Shown here piece by piece: positions 33,418 through 44,485 of a stretch of 64,000 bases of DNA; positions within the stretch are counted from its first letter, which is position 1, and the number at the start of each line of letters is the position of its first letter. Source of the stretch: Rehmannia glutinosa. Its lineage: Eukaryota > Streptophyta > Magnoliopsida > Lamiales > Orobanchaceae. The DNA is taken from assembly GCA_016081115.2 (NCBI GenBank), contig JABTTQ020003464.1, positions 186,001 to 250,000 of the forward strand, written 5' to 3'. The notes beneath the pieces were generated by a model that did not search any database, was not told the origin of the DNA, and was given only the letters and a program-made list of their open reading frames with translations. The translations under genes and the position numbers were made by a program.

Positions 33418-33437
33418 ATCGCAAAGCGAAATCTTTG
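33309..33437 (+). promoter_or_regulatory. Element K primer-site candidate with complement in its LTR
   Basis: Immediately after the LTR, 33418-33437 reads ATCGCAAAGCGAAATCTTTG, with no initiator-Met-tRNA complement. Upstream in the LTR, 33309-33325 reads TATTTCGTCTTGCGAGA. TCGCAA(A/G)(G/A)CGAAAT pairs with ATTTCGTCTTGCGA at 12 of 14 positions. Where D lacks the C of TTTCG in its LTR, its primer site also lacks the matching G. This parallel change is what makes the pairing interesting. Confidence 0.4.
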
Positions 33438-33452
33438 TTTTTCATTTGAAGA

Positions 33453-34470
33453 CGATGGCATCAACATCAATCTCGTTCACACCAATGGTTCTTTGCTCCC
33501 ATTTACGGCGAAAAGCCGCCCAAGTTCTCCGGCGCCGACTTCAAACGTTGGCAACGAGAAGATGCTATTTTACCTTACCACTCAGGGTTGTCCCATTTTT
33601 CGAAGGACGATCCCCCTCCGTAGGTGATGAAGAAATCGACAACAATAGGAGAATCGTGGATGCTTGGCATAACATCGATTTTCTCGTGTCGCAACTACGT
33701 GTTGAATGGCTAGACGACACCTCTATAACGCGTCTATAAAGACGTTCAAGGCGCCCAAGGAAATGTATGATTGTTTGGAAAAGAAGTACAAGAGGCGGAA
33801 GATGCCAAAGACAAAAAAATTTATTATCGGCAAATTCATTGAGTACAAGATGGTTGACACCAAGACGGTGATCGGCTAAGTTCGAGGAGAAGATTCGAAT
33901 CATACTTCACGACTTAATATCCGAAGGGATAATTTTGAATGAATCTTTTCAAGTGACTATTTTAATCGAGAAATTGCCGCCATTGTGGAAGAATTTCAAA
34001 AATTACCTCAATTACAAGCGAAAAGAGATGGGGTTTGAGGATCGATTATTCGGCCGGATCAAAGAAGACAACCGAAAATCAGATGTGAAATCTAGTAAGT
34101 CTGGAATGGAGGCTAAGGCCAATCTTGCTGAATCGAGCACTAGCAAGAAATGCAAGCACTCCGGGAAAGAAAAAGGAAAGGCCAAAAAGTTCAAGGGTAA
34201 TTGCTACAACTGTGGCAAACCAGAACCACATGGCTAAGGATTGCCGACACCCTAAAAAGGGCAATCAAGGTGGCAACCAACAAGTCAATGTGACGGAGGA
34301 CAAGTCGGTTCCAATCGACATGTCGGAGCTCGATCTCACCGCCGTTGTGTTTGAAGCCAATATGGTGGATAACCCAAGGGAGTGGTGGATAGATATCGGG
34401 GCTACTCGTCACATTTGTGCCGACAAGGAGATGTTCTCCTCCTACACTCACGATTAATGGAAGGAACTAT
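33453..34470 (+). pseudogene. Element K gag and protease fragment, frameshifted
   Basis: Starts with ATG at 33453, in sequence coding for a copia gag (capsid-like) protein: a tryptophan-rich N-terminal segment, then 'EKLPPLWKNFKNYLNYKRKE' near 33970, then a Lys-rich stretch. The CCHC zinc knuckle is at about 34203-34240 (CYNCGKP followed by a frame change, then H and C). The aspartic protease motif appears as WWIDIGATRHIC near 34384, where family members have D(S/T)GA. Several one-base shifts break the frame (about 33735, 33870 and 34225). It is truncated by the H insertion. Confidence 0.8.
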
Positions 34471-34544
34471 TCATGAGGAACTCTTCGACTTCCAACATCG
34501 TGGGGCTTGGGAAGGTTATGCTCAAGATGACTTAGGAAAGGAGT

Positions 34545-34788
34545 CGTAGGTCCCAAGGGTGTGAGTGTAAGGTTTAGAAGGGGGGTTGAATAAACCTTAC
34601 AAACTTTTCGATTTAGTCCTTTTTAAATTTCGAGTTGATACTATACAATCTGTATCCTTGGTGGATAGCCAATTTAGTTAATCAAGTAGAGTTAGTCACT
34701 CACGTGATTTGACCGAATTTGTTGATAGAATAACTCAATTTGTTAAGATGAATTAGCTCAACTGCGAGTTTGTTTTATTGGAAGACTT
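34545..34788 (-). repeat. Element H 3' LTR, outer part
   Basis: Matches 55485-55590 from the outer edge through CCTTACAAACTTTTCGATTTAG. It continues at 43157 after element A; GACTT at 34784-34788 is duplicated at 43157-43161. Confidence 0.85.
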
Positions 34789-35440
34789 TGTTAGATAAAT
34801 GTTTTTATCATGATTTTGATGATTATGTTCGATTTTGTTCAAATGAGTTTTAAACCAAAACAATGTCCCTAAATGTTGTCTAAATACTTCCGATCAACTT
34901 AAAATGTTTTTACTATTTTTGGAGTATTTCTTGGAGTTTATTTTCAATAAAAATTCGATAACACATTTGTTTCAGCTCGACCGGTCGCCTATAGGGCAAC
35001 CCGCACTGAGTTAAGGCGAGAAACAGAAAATGGGGCGTAAGAAAAATAGGCGGGCGACGATCGACCAGGTGGGCGGCGGTGCGGTCGGCCGGTCGACCGA
35101 CGGGTGACTTTGCACAGGAGTTGGATTTTCGTTCAGACTTCTCTGTTTTTCGTAAATTCTTCAAGGGCAACCGGTCTGACTAAGGGCTACCGGTCGCACC
35201 CCCCTTCGACCGGTCCCCCTGTGTAAAAATTCGCGAGAATTCAATTTCAATCTTATCTCAAGGCGACCGGTCGAACCCCTTGTTTATCAAAGCCAAACTA
35301 TCGTTGCGTTTTGTAAAACTTTTCCCTATTTTGTGGGATTGATTTCTAACACTATATTGATCATTTTAAATGGTTTCTTTTGCAGCAAATCACTCCCCAA
35401 GGAGGAGCCAATGTCCGGAAATGAAAGCCAAGTCCTCTCC

Positions 35441-35448
35441 TATAAATA
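35441..35448 (+). promoter_or_regulatory. TATA box of element A 5' LTR
   Basis: TATAAATA in the context CTCTCCTATAAATAGAG, conserved in all four A/C LTRs (42573-42580, 56188-56195, 63398-63405). Transcription should start about 30 bases downstream near TTCAAGCAACAAG. Confidence 0.75.
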
Positions 35449-35723
35449 GAGAGGCTTCATTCAAGCAACAAGATACAACACTCCATACAAGCAAAAAAGA
35501 GCGATTGAGCAAACACTTTCATATATCTTGTTGTATTAGCCTAAGCACTTTCACTTGCACATATTTGAGGTCTAGGCTTTCAATTCTTGATTACACTTGC
35601 ACTCATATTGTATCAATCATTATTGAGTTGTAATCTTGATTTTGGTCATCATTCAACACAAGACATCCTTGTGAGTATTCTTGTGGTAAGAATACATTTG
35701 GGTGATCTAGGTGATAGGTGTTT

Positions 35724-35805
35724 GAAGGTTGTGGTAATCTTCAAAGGTGTTGTAAGAGGGTTGTGGTAATCCTCAAGGTGGTGAAAGAGGGTTGTGGTAA
35801 TCCTC
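35724..35805 (+). promoter_or_regulatory. Tandem hairpin array in the R region of A 5' LTR
   Basis: Three 19-base hairpins, spaced 31-32 bases, lie at 35724-35742, 35756-35774 and 35787-35805. Each has a 7-bp stem and the loop GTGGT. The first is GAAGGTT/AATCTTC and the others are GAGGGTT/AATCCTC: the third pair is A-T in one and G-C in the others. The array lies between the TATA box and AATAAA, so it would be present at both ends of the genomic RNA. Function unknown. Confidence 0.65.
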
Positions 35806-36057
35806 AAGGTGTTGTATTAATTTTTGGTAAATTAATAAAACCTTCTTTTTCTTTTTGAAATCCATCCAGGAGATCTTTGGGATGGTAGAGGATTAGGCCC
35901 TAGGTGGGTTGAACCTCTTTAAATCAACGAGTGTTGTTTAATTTCCGCATTTACATTCTTGTCATTTACTTGTTGTTTGAAAAAAGAGGGTGATTTGCGA
36001 AAAATCGCATAATCTATTCACCCCCTCTAGATTATTGTAGCCACTTGGACTAACAAG

Positions 36058-36070
36058 TGGTATCAAAGCC
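36058..36070 (+). promoter_or_regulatory. Primer-binding site of A
   Basis: TGGTATCAAAGCC, two bases after the LTR, complements the 3' end of plant initiator methionine tRNA except for one base (consensus TGGTATCAGAGCC). Confidence 0.85.
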
Positions 36071-36112
36071 AAACTCTTTGGCCGGCTCGTTCCGAGTAAA
36101 GAGGAAAGATCC

Positions 36113-37718
36113 ATGGCTACAAATGATGCTCATCTCACCACCGGCGCCTCCACCAATAAGCCACCACTATTCGACGCCAACAACTACGCATTTTGGAAAG
36201 ACCGTATGGAGTGCTTCCTACAAGGGTGCGGGTTCGACATTTGGAATGTGGTCATCGAAGGAGTTGATCAACCAACAAAGAAATCGGAGGATGGCACCTT
36301 GGCTCCTAAACCTTTCAAGGAGTTTGATGAAAACAACAAAAATGCTTTTTCTCTAAACGGTAAGGCCTTAAATATTTTGCATTGTTCTCTTACCGCCACC
36401 GAGTACAATCGCATAAGAGGCATAAGGTCGGCACATGAGGTTTGGGAAAAATTGGAGACAATCTATGAAGGGACTAAGAAAGTCAAGCAAGCAAGAAAGA
36501 CCATGCTTGTTAAAGACTTGAAAACTTTAACATGTATGATGGCGAAAGCATCTCCAAGATGGTGGAAAGGCTTGACAATATCGTCAATCCTCTTGTGGCC
36601 CTCGGCAAAGTCATCTCAGGAAGACAAGGTGACCAAGGTATTGAATGCACTTCCCGGCTCATGGTCCGAAAAAGTAACGGCAATCACGGAGGCACAAAAT
36701 CTTGAGACACTCAAGTTTGATGAGCTTATTGGAAATCTACTCATCTATGAAGTCTATCTCAAGGAGAGGAAAAATTCCAAACCATCCACAAATCAATCGG
36801 GTATGCAAATTATTCGTAAAGGTCTTGCTTCTTCTTCTAATAATGCATACTATGATAATGATGATGATGATGAGGAGACGGCCGCACTTGTTCGAAAATT
36901 TGCAAAATTTGTAAATAAAAATAAATCAAGAAAACCAAGAGATAATGCTTGCTTTAAATGCGGAAAACCGGGCACTTCATTGCCGGTGCGGCTTCGATGA
37001 AGAGGAGCAAAAGAAAAAGAAGCCTTTCACAAAAAAGAAGGCTCTAAATGCGGAAGTCAAAACATGGGATGAACTACTCGAAACAACCGATGAGGAAGGA
37101 GAAACCAAACACGGTCTCATGGCTATAGACGATGAAAACAATGAGGTACACTCAAATTCTTCTACTTCCTCCATAGTTGATGACTTGCAATGTGATTTTG
37201 ATGAATTGCAAATTGAGTTTCAAAATTTAATCGTTAAATACAAAAATTTGAAAAAGGAGCATAAGGAGATTAAGGTTGAAAAGGAAAAATTATTTACCTC
37301 TTATGAATCTCTAGACAAAGCTCATGCTCTTACTCTTACTAGAATTCATTCTCTTGAAACCGAAAAGGATTTGCTCACAAAAGATATTGAATGTTTGAAA
37401 AATGATGTGCATCGTTTCAACATAAGTACGGATAAAGTCACAAAAATTTTAGATGCACAAAGAGATGAGCATTCCAAATCGGGACTTGGTTATAAGTCAT
37501 TTCAAAGTGTTTTTAAGAAAAATAACCAAGGTCCGACTTTTGTACGTGCTAATAATTATAATACTCCTACTTGTTTTTATTGTGGCAAAGTTGGACATTA
37601 TGCTAATAATTGCAAAGTGAGAAATAGCTCAAGACATGTTTGGAGACCCAAAGGTCTCAAAACTAACCCCGTGGACCCCAAAATTATAGGGTACCTAAAA
37701 AAATTCTTTTGTAGGTAA
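36113..37718 (+). pseudogene. Element A gag (capsid/nucleocapsid), frameshifted
   Basis: ATG at 36113, 42 bases after the primer site. The N-terminal segment 'LFDANNYAFWKDRMECFL' is the copia gag domain that forms the virus-like particle. The first CCHC knuckle begins CFKCGKPG at about 36951 but then loses frame; copy C keeps it intact. A Glu/Lys-rich segment at about 37190-37480 looks like a coiled coil. A second knuckle, CFYCGKVGHYANNC, is at about 37570-37612. The frame shifts near 36530-36620 and near 36980. In the stretch around 36983 A reads GGTGCGGC where C reads GATTGCCCAAAGC. Confidence 0.88.
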
Positions 37719-37735
37719 TAGGGGCTATAACCACA

Positions 37736-40700
37736 ATGGAAGATTCAAAATGGCTCGTGGACAGCGGATGTTCACGCCATATGACCGGGAGGAGAGAACT
37801 TTTACCAACATCAAGCTCCAAGAAGAGGGTATGGTCATGTTCGGCAATGGCAAAGGAAAAATTCTTGGAAATGGAGAAATTGGTAACTCTTCTTTTCTCT
37901 TTTAGTAATGTTCTATTAGTTGAAGGGCTTAAGTTTAATTTGATAAGTGTTAGCCAACTTTGTGATTCAAAATATGATGTTTCCTTTAATAAAGAAAAAT
38001 GCCTTATACTTAAAAATGGTGAAATTATTTGTGAAGCAAATAGAAAAGGCAATCTTTACAAAATTTGTACAAGTGATTTGGTTAGTCAAAATGTTTCTTG
38101 TTTAGTCGCCAATAATGATTTAACTAGTTTATGGCATAGGCGACTTGGACATGTTGGATACAAAAATTTGAAAAATATTTACAAAAACCAACATGTGAAA
38201 GGACTACCCAAATTGAATTTTGAAAATCTTGGCTTATGTGACACTTGTCAAAAGAACAAATTAGTTAAGAGTAGTTTTAAGCCCAAAAATGAAATTTCCA
38301 CAACCAAACCCCTACAAATGCTTCACCTTGATTTGTACGGGGATATTGGTACTGACTAGTCTAAGTGGAAAACATTACACTTTTGTTATCGTCGATGATT
38401 TTTCTAGATATACTTGGGCTCTTTTTCTTACCAATAAAAGCAATGCCGTTAATGAGTTTGTTAAGTTGTGTAGACTTATTGAGAATGAAAAGGAAGACAC
38501 TATCAAGTCTATTCAAGCGATCGAGGTGGAGAATTTGACGGTGAATTTAGAGTATTTTGTGAAACCAAAGGATATGCTCATAATTTCTCGGCTCCAAGGA
38601 CACCTCAACAAAATGGAGTAGCCGAACGGAAAAATCGGACATTACAAGAAATGAGTCGGTCCATGCTCAATGAATTTTCACTTCCAAAGTATTTTTGGGC
38701 CGAAGCCGTAAGTACCGCTTGCTATGTCATTAATCGAGTTTATATTCGTCCTAAAATGAATAAAACTCCATATGAACTTTGGAAAGGTAGAACTCCAAAT
38801 ATTAGTTATTTCAAGATATTTGGTTGTAAATGCTTTATTTTGAATACCAAGGATCAATTGGACAAACTTGATCCTAAGGCCGATGAAGGGATATTTGTGG
38901 GATATTCAACAAAAAGCAAAGCATATCGGGTTTACAATAAGACTAGTGGAGTTGTTGAAGAATCCATCCATGTTAAATTCAATGAAGCTTCGGGAGTTGA
39001 AAGAATTCCTAATGATGAAAGTGATGAAGAGGATATTATTGAACAAATTGTTCAAATTGATGATCAACCGTATACATCAAATGATCAACCATCCACGTCA
39101 AATGGTCCTCAAGAAGATAGAGGTGATATCTCGGATCTTCCGTTGCATTGAAATTTAAGGAGATCACCCAAAAGATCTTATTATTGGTGATCCCCTTGAC
39201 AAAGTGATGACTCGGAGAAAATTTGCCGAGAAAGCTCTTATTTCTCAAAAAGAGCCTAAAAATTCTAAAGAGGCTATTGAGGATGAGGATTGGTTCCTAG
39301 AGATGCAAGAGGAGTTGAATCAATTTGAAAGAAATGATGTATGGGAATTGGTACCTTGTCCTCCATCTCAAACTATTATTGGTACAAAATGGGTATTCGG
39401 AACAAACTTGATGATCAAGGCAACATTGTTCGAAATAAGGCAAGGTTAATAGCTCAAGGGTATTGTCAAGAAGAAGGTATTGACTATGATGAAACTTTTG
39501 CACCCGTGAAGCACGTTTAGAAGCTATCCGTATTTTACTTGCCTATTCTTGTTTTAAAAATTTCAAACTTTACCAAATGGATGTTAAATCCGCTTTCTTA
39601 AATGGTATTATTCAAGAAGAAGTCTATGTAAAACAACCTCCGGGGTTTGAAAATTTCTCTAGGCCAAATGATGTTTATAAACTTAAAAAGGCCTTGTATG
39701 GTTTAAAACAAGCACCCCGTGCATGGTATGATAGACTTAGCTCTTTTCTTTTACAAAATGGTTTTATAAGAGGTAAAGTTGATACAACTCTCTTTGTTTT
39801 TGAAAAAGGGCAAGATTGTTTACTTGTACAAATATATGTTGATGATATTATCTTTGGTGATACTAATGATTCTTTTATGCAAGAAATTTTCTAAGTTAAT
39901 GCAAGGAGAATTCGAGATGAGTATGATGGGGGAGCTTAACTTCTTTCTTGGACTTCAAATTAAGCAATGTCAAGAAGGTATTTATATTTCGCAATCAAAG
40001 TATACAAAAGAACTTTTGAAAAAGTTCGGCATTGAAGAAGGAAGAACCGTCTCTACTCCTATGGCAACAAATGTCAAAATTGACAAAGATGAGAAAGGCA
40101 AGTCCGTGGATGAATCAAAGTATCGAGGTATGATTGGTAGTTTACTTTATTTAACCGCTAGTAGACCGGACATTCTTCATGCCGTATGCCTATGTGCTCG
40201 TTTTCAAAGCAATCCCAAAGAATCTCACATGAGTGCCGTTAAAAGGATTTTTTTGATATTTGAAAGACACCATTCAATATGGTTTATTTTATCCAAAGAA
40301 TGAAAATTTTTGTCTTAAAGGTTATAGTGATTCGGATTATGCGGGAAATATTGATGATCAAAAAAGTACTTTAGGATCATGTCAATTTTTAGGCGATTGC
40401 CTAGTGTCTTGGTTTTCAAAAAAAAAAGCGTGTTTCTCTTTCAACGGCGAAGCGAATATATTTCATTTGCATTTTGTTTACGCAACTTCTTTGGATGAAA
40501 CAAACCTTAGCGGATTACAAATGCTCTTTTGAAAATGTACCTATCTTTTGTGATAATATATCCGCTATAAATATTGCTCAAAACCCGGTTCATCATAACC
40601 GTACTAAACATATTGAGATTCGACATCATTTTCTAAGGGATTGTGTTTCAAAACGTAAAATTGAGATATCTTTTGTACCATCTCAAGATCAATTAGCGGA

Positions 40701-40776
40701 CATTTTTACAAAACCGCTATCTTCCGAGACTTTTTCATCAATACGAGCTCGGTTAGGCATAATGCATATTGAATGA
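37736..40776 (+). pseudogene. Element A pol (protease, integrase, RT, RNase H), frameshifted
   Basis: Order: aspartic protease VDSGCSRHMTG (about 37755-37787); integrase zinc domain with HRRLGH (about 38137) and CDTCQKNK (about 38239); integrase core, first Asp in LHLDLYGD (about 38323) and second in VDDFSRYTW (about 38392); GYSTKSKAYRV (about 38900); reverse transcriptase from about 39290 with MDVKSAFLNG (39577) and YVDD (39835-39846); RNase H with GYSDSDYAG (about 40320) and LADIFTKPL (about 40695). This is the copia order. Frames break near 38355, 38525, 39150, 39410, 39510, 39890, 40250 and 40440, so no full polyprotein is made from this sequence as written. Many breaks are single-base and absent in copy C at the same place. 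Confidence 0.9.
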
Positions 40777-41915
40777 AGCTTACGTTTGCATTTTACGTTT
40801 TTTAAAACTTAGGGGCAAAAAATCGGATTTTTGGTTGAAAATTCGGATTTTGGAAAAACGACAGACACAAAGGGTGAAGAGGTTGAGGGCAACCGGTCGC
40901 CTCAACGCCGACGCCGCCGCCATACTAAGCTATATTTTGGCTTTTAAACGTTTTGTCTTCAACATTCTTCATTTTAATATTTTTGGCCATTTTTCGTCCC
41001 TTTGCCAAATTTTCACATATATCATTCAAAAATGGTTTTCATGCATTTGTTTTCACAACATGGACGTTATATAGCATGACCATCATCATCATGGCTCATC
41101 TTTTCCGATCAAATGGTAAGAATTTCTTTTCTTTTGCTCAATTGGGTTGAACCTTGAGTTAATGACCTTATAGTATATTTCCGATAATTTTTGCATATGA
41201 TTTTGATGAGCTTATCTAGTATGTTGAATCGTATATTGATTAAGGTGAATTGGTGATAAAATTTTTGGCTTGAATCATTTACAAGTTATATTCAACCTCT
41301 TTTATTTTTCACGCACACAAGGTGTTCGATGAAATGTCGCAATAAAAATTTCAACTTATACATGATTCTCTTGCTTTCAAAAGTCTTTCATACTTATTGA
41401 GATCATGATTTGGTAAACAAAAAGTCTTCATATTACATTTCTCCCATTTTCCTTGGAGTGTTACGCTTTAATTGCTCAACGGTTAATAAACCGTCCCTTT
41501 GGCGCACTTTGATATTATTGTATGGTGTTTTCACCATTCTAACATTCTTTTTGATGATTCCAAAGGGGAGAAACAGGATATTGGCTCGTTAGCTCAAGAA
41601 AAGCTAATAAAAGCTTGCAATAAGTATTATGGACTCGAATACCTAGTCCATGGCTTGAATTTTGGACTCGAATGAAATTTTTATAAGTATTGTGACAGGG
41701 GAGCTTCTTAGCTCATGATGATTCTTATATAAGCTTGTTATAGCTTGTGCTTCTTACTTATAATAATCGTTTGTTGATATGCTCATAAATAGGGGAGCTT
41801 TGTATGAAATACCTCTAACGGATAGTTTACTTGTAAGACAGGAAAATTTTATTTGGTTTTCAAATTGTCCTCAAAAAAAAATCGTTTTGGTTTGTAATCA
41901 TCAAAAAGGGGAGTT
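40777..41915 (+). other. Element A post-pol region and polypurine tract
   Basis: No protein recognised. The region near 40890-40920 has GGGCAACCGGTCGCCTCAAC-type sequence also repeated in copy C. The stretch ending TCATCAAAAAGGGGAGTT before 41916 is the polypurine tract that primes plus-strand DNA. Confidence 0.7.
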
Positions 41916-43156
41916 TGTTAGATAAATGTTTTTATCATGATTTTGATGATTATGTTCGATTTTGTTCAAATGAGTTTTAAACCAAAACAATGTCCCTAAA
42001 TGTTGTCTAAATACTTCCGATCAACTTAAAATGTTTTTACTATTTTTTGGAGTATTTCTTGGAGTTTATTTTCAATAAAAAATTCGACAACACATTTGTT
42101 TCAGCTCGACGGTCGCCCTATAGGGCAACCCTGTACTGAGTTGGTGAGAAACAGAAAATGGGGTGTAAGAAAAATAAAGGCGGGGTGACCGGTCGACCAG
42201 GTGGGCGGCCGGTGCGGTCGACCGATCGGCCGACCAGGCGGGCGACTGCACAGGAGTTGGATTTTCGTTCCAAACAAAAGCGGCAACCGTAAATTCTTCA
42301 AGGGCAACCAGACTAAGCGGCGACCGGTCACACCCCTTCGACCGGTCCCCCTGTGTAAAAATTCGCAGAATTCAATTTCAATCTTATCTCTCGCACGACC
42401 GGTCGAACCCTTTGTTTATCAAAGAAACTATCCGTTGTGTTTTGGACAACTTTTTCCTATTTTGTGGGATTGATTTCTAACAGACTATATTGATCATTTT
42501 AAATGGTTTTTTTGCAGACAAATCACTCCCCAAGGAGGAGACAATGTCGGAAATGAAAACCAAGTCCTCTCCTATAAATAGAGGCTTCATTCAAGCAACA
42601 AGATACAACACTCCATACAAGCAAAGAGCAATTGAGCAAACACTTTCATATATATTGTTGTATTAGCCTAAGCACTTTCACTTGCACATATTTGAGGTCT
42701 AGGCTTTCAATTCTTGATTACACTTGCACTCATATTGTATCAATCATTATTGAGTTGTAATTTTGATTTTGGTCATCATTCAACATAAGACATCCTTGTG
42801 AGTATTCTTGTGGTAAGAATACACTTGGGTGATCTAGGTGATAGGTGTTTGAAGGTTGTGGCAATCTTCAAAGGTGGTGAAAGAGGGTTGTGGTAATCCT
42901 CAAGGTGTTGTATTAATTTTTGGTAAATTAATAAAATCTTTTTTTTTTTTCTTTTTGAAATCCATCCCAGGAGATCTTTGGGGTGGTAGAGGATTAGGCC
43001 CTAGGTGGGTTGAACCTCTTTAAATCAACGAGTGTTGTTTAATTTCGCATTTACATTCTTGTCATTTACTTGTTGTTTCGAAAAAGAGGGTGATTTGCGA
43101 AAAATCGGCATAATCTATTCACCCCCTCTAGATTATTGTAGCCACTTGGACTAACG
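41916..43156 (+). repeat. Element A 3' LTR
   Basis: A 1,241-bp direct repeat of 34789-36055, with only two hairpin units (42851-42869 with loop GTGGC, and 42883-42901) against three in the 5' LTR. TATA box at 42573-42580. The last base is G instead of A. Confidence 0.92.
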
Positions 43157-43161
43157 GACTT

Positions 43162-44485
43162 TACACCCTTAAAATTGATTTAGTAAAGATTTAATACTTG
43201 GTTTTAGTACTTAGGGATTATCAAGTGGATAGCAAATTTATCACAGAGTTAAACAAATAAGATACGGGAATTAAAGTCTTTGAAATGTAAATGACACGAT
43301 AAGATTTTATAGAGGTTCGAAGATGGGGTAATTCTTCTACTCCTCTCTTCTCCAACTCTGGAGGAATCCACTAAGTATTGATCGGTATACAAAGTGGTAA
43401 CAGATCCGGATACAAGTCTTGATCACGCGGTGACTTGTTCCTTTGGGACTCGATCTGGAGATGCTTGGTCACGCGGTGGCTTCTCGTGACGACTCGCCTT
43501 CTTCACAGGCATTGCGCTTGCTACTATAGCTCACTTGCTCAAGCTTTTTGGATTTGATCACGAAGCCCTCCAAAAACTCGAGACCGGTTCGACCTTGAAC
43601 CTTCTTACAATCCTCCGCGAAATGTAGACCCCTTTTCTTCAAAAGTTTCCTCTTCAACCGATTGAAGTTATCTTTCCTTCACGGTGAGTGTTAGATTGAT
43701 TTCCTTCGTAGTGTAGGCTTGAGAATTAATCTTGAATGATCTTTGAGAATATTTCGATTACAGTTCAAAAATTAGCTTGAATGTTCGTGGTTCAGGTAAT
43801 CAAGATCACTTTTCTCAGAGTCATTCCTCAGCCTTTTATAGTGATCTTTCAAAAATCTGCCCGTTGAAGAGATAGGCTTATTTTTGAAAGTCACTTGTGG
43901 TCATTGGCTTGTCTTGTTGCGATCCTTGGAGTTTCCACTTCCTCGTATGAATTGTTCTTGACTTTCGAGGAGTTCGACACGGTGTAGTGCTTCCCATTGG
44001 TTTATTCCCCTTGCACGCTTCCTGGGACTGAGCACTTCGAGAAAGGTAGCATGGAGGTATTACTTGTTTAAGTAATTCTCTTGATTTCGTGCAACGGATC
44101 TCTTTCAGTTATCTCGACTTGTCCGCATTTCCTTGCTTTCCCAGGTGACTTAGAGTCAACTTTCAATCATGGATGACTCTTGTCACTTCAATTTGAGACT
44201 TGGCTATCTTGAGTTGACTTGACGTGATACTTTACTCGAGTTGCATCTCATTTGCACCTTGATCAAGTTCCGTCTTCTCTTCTTTGCCATACTCAAATTT
44301 GTCTTTGCGTGAGTCTTCCTTCTAGTCTCCGGTTGTCTTCTTGCATGTTTAGGCATAGCGACTTAACTCGGCTTGACCAGCCCTATTAGTTACAATGCGA
44401 GTTTACAACAAAAAATGGGGTGCCAACTTCATATTCTAAGTTTTACATGGCATTCATCAAAATCTAAACAATAAATTTCCCAACA
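43162..44485 (-). repeat. Element H 3' LTR, inner part
   Basis: The minus-strand reading begins TGTTGGGAAATTTATTG at 44485, just after AATGGGGAAAT (polypurine tract), and runs to 43162 where element A interrupts it. TATAAAAGGC on the minus strand at 43831-43840 is a good TATA box for the element promoter. Confidence 0.8.

Larger units (their letters stand above)
32461..34544 (+). mobile_element. Copia element K, cut off by element H
   Basis: Plus-strand order is LTR (32461-33417), primer-site region, gag with zinc knuckle, then protease. The sequence stops abruptly at 34544 where the LTR of element H begins. The remaining pol should lie beyond H, outside this window. The LTR opens TATTGGAATTTGG (canonical TGTTGG) and closes TCTAACA, and shares a leader segment with the D LTR. 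Confidence 0.8.
34789..36055 (+). repeat. Element A 5' LTR
   Basis: A 1,267-bp LTR, TGTTAGATAAATG...GGACTAACA. U3 contains a GC-rich block (about 34975-35275) with repeated GACCGGTCG palindromes. TATAAATA is at 35441-35448. R/U5 holds three hairpin repeats (35724-35805) and AATAAA near 35838. The ATTAATTTTTGGTAAATTAAT just before it can also form a hairpin. Confidence 0.92.
34789..43156 (+). mobile_element. Complete copia retrotransposon A
   Basis: TG at 34789 opens the 5' LTR (to 36055). The primer site is at 36058-36070, gag starts at 36113, pol follows to 40776, the polypurine tract AAAAAGGGGAG is at 41905, and the 3' LTR spans 41916-43156. GACTT flanks both sides (34784-34788 and 43157-43161), a 5-bp target duplication. 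The two LTRs are near identical, so insertion is recent, yet gag-pol contains several frameshifts. Lineage is closest to SIRE/Maximus-type copia by the two zinc knuckles, long coiled-coil gag and 1.2-kb LTRs. It lies in the 3' LTR of H. Confidence 0.93.

Noticed and set aside
35717..35813. Short regular repeats considered as a CRISPR-like array
   Set aside because: Repeats lie inside plant retrotransposon LTRs, units include the 'spacers', and no cas genes occur; best explained as an RNA hairpin minisatellite.
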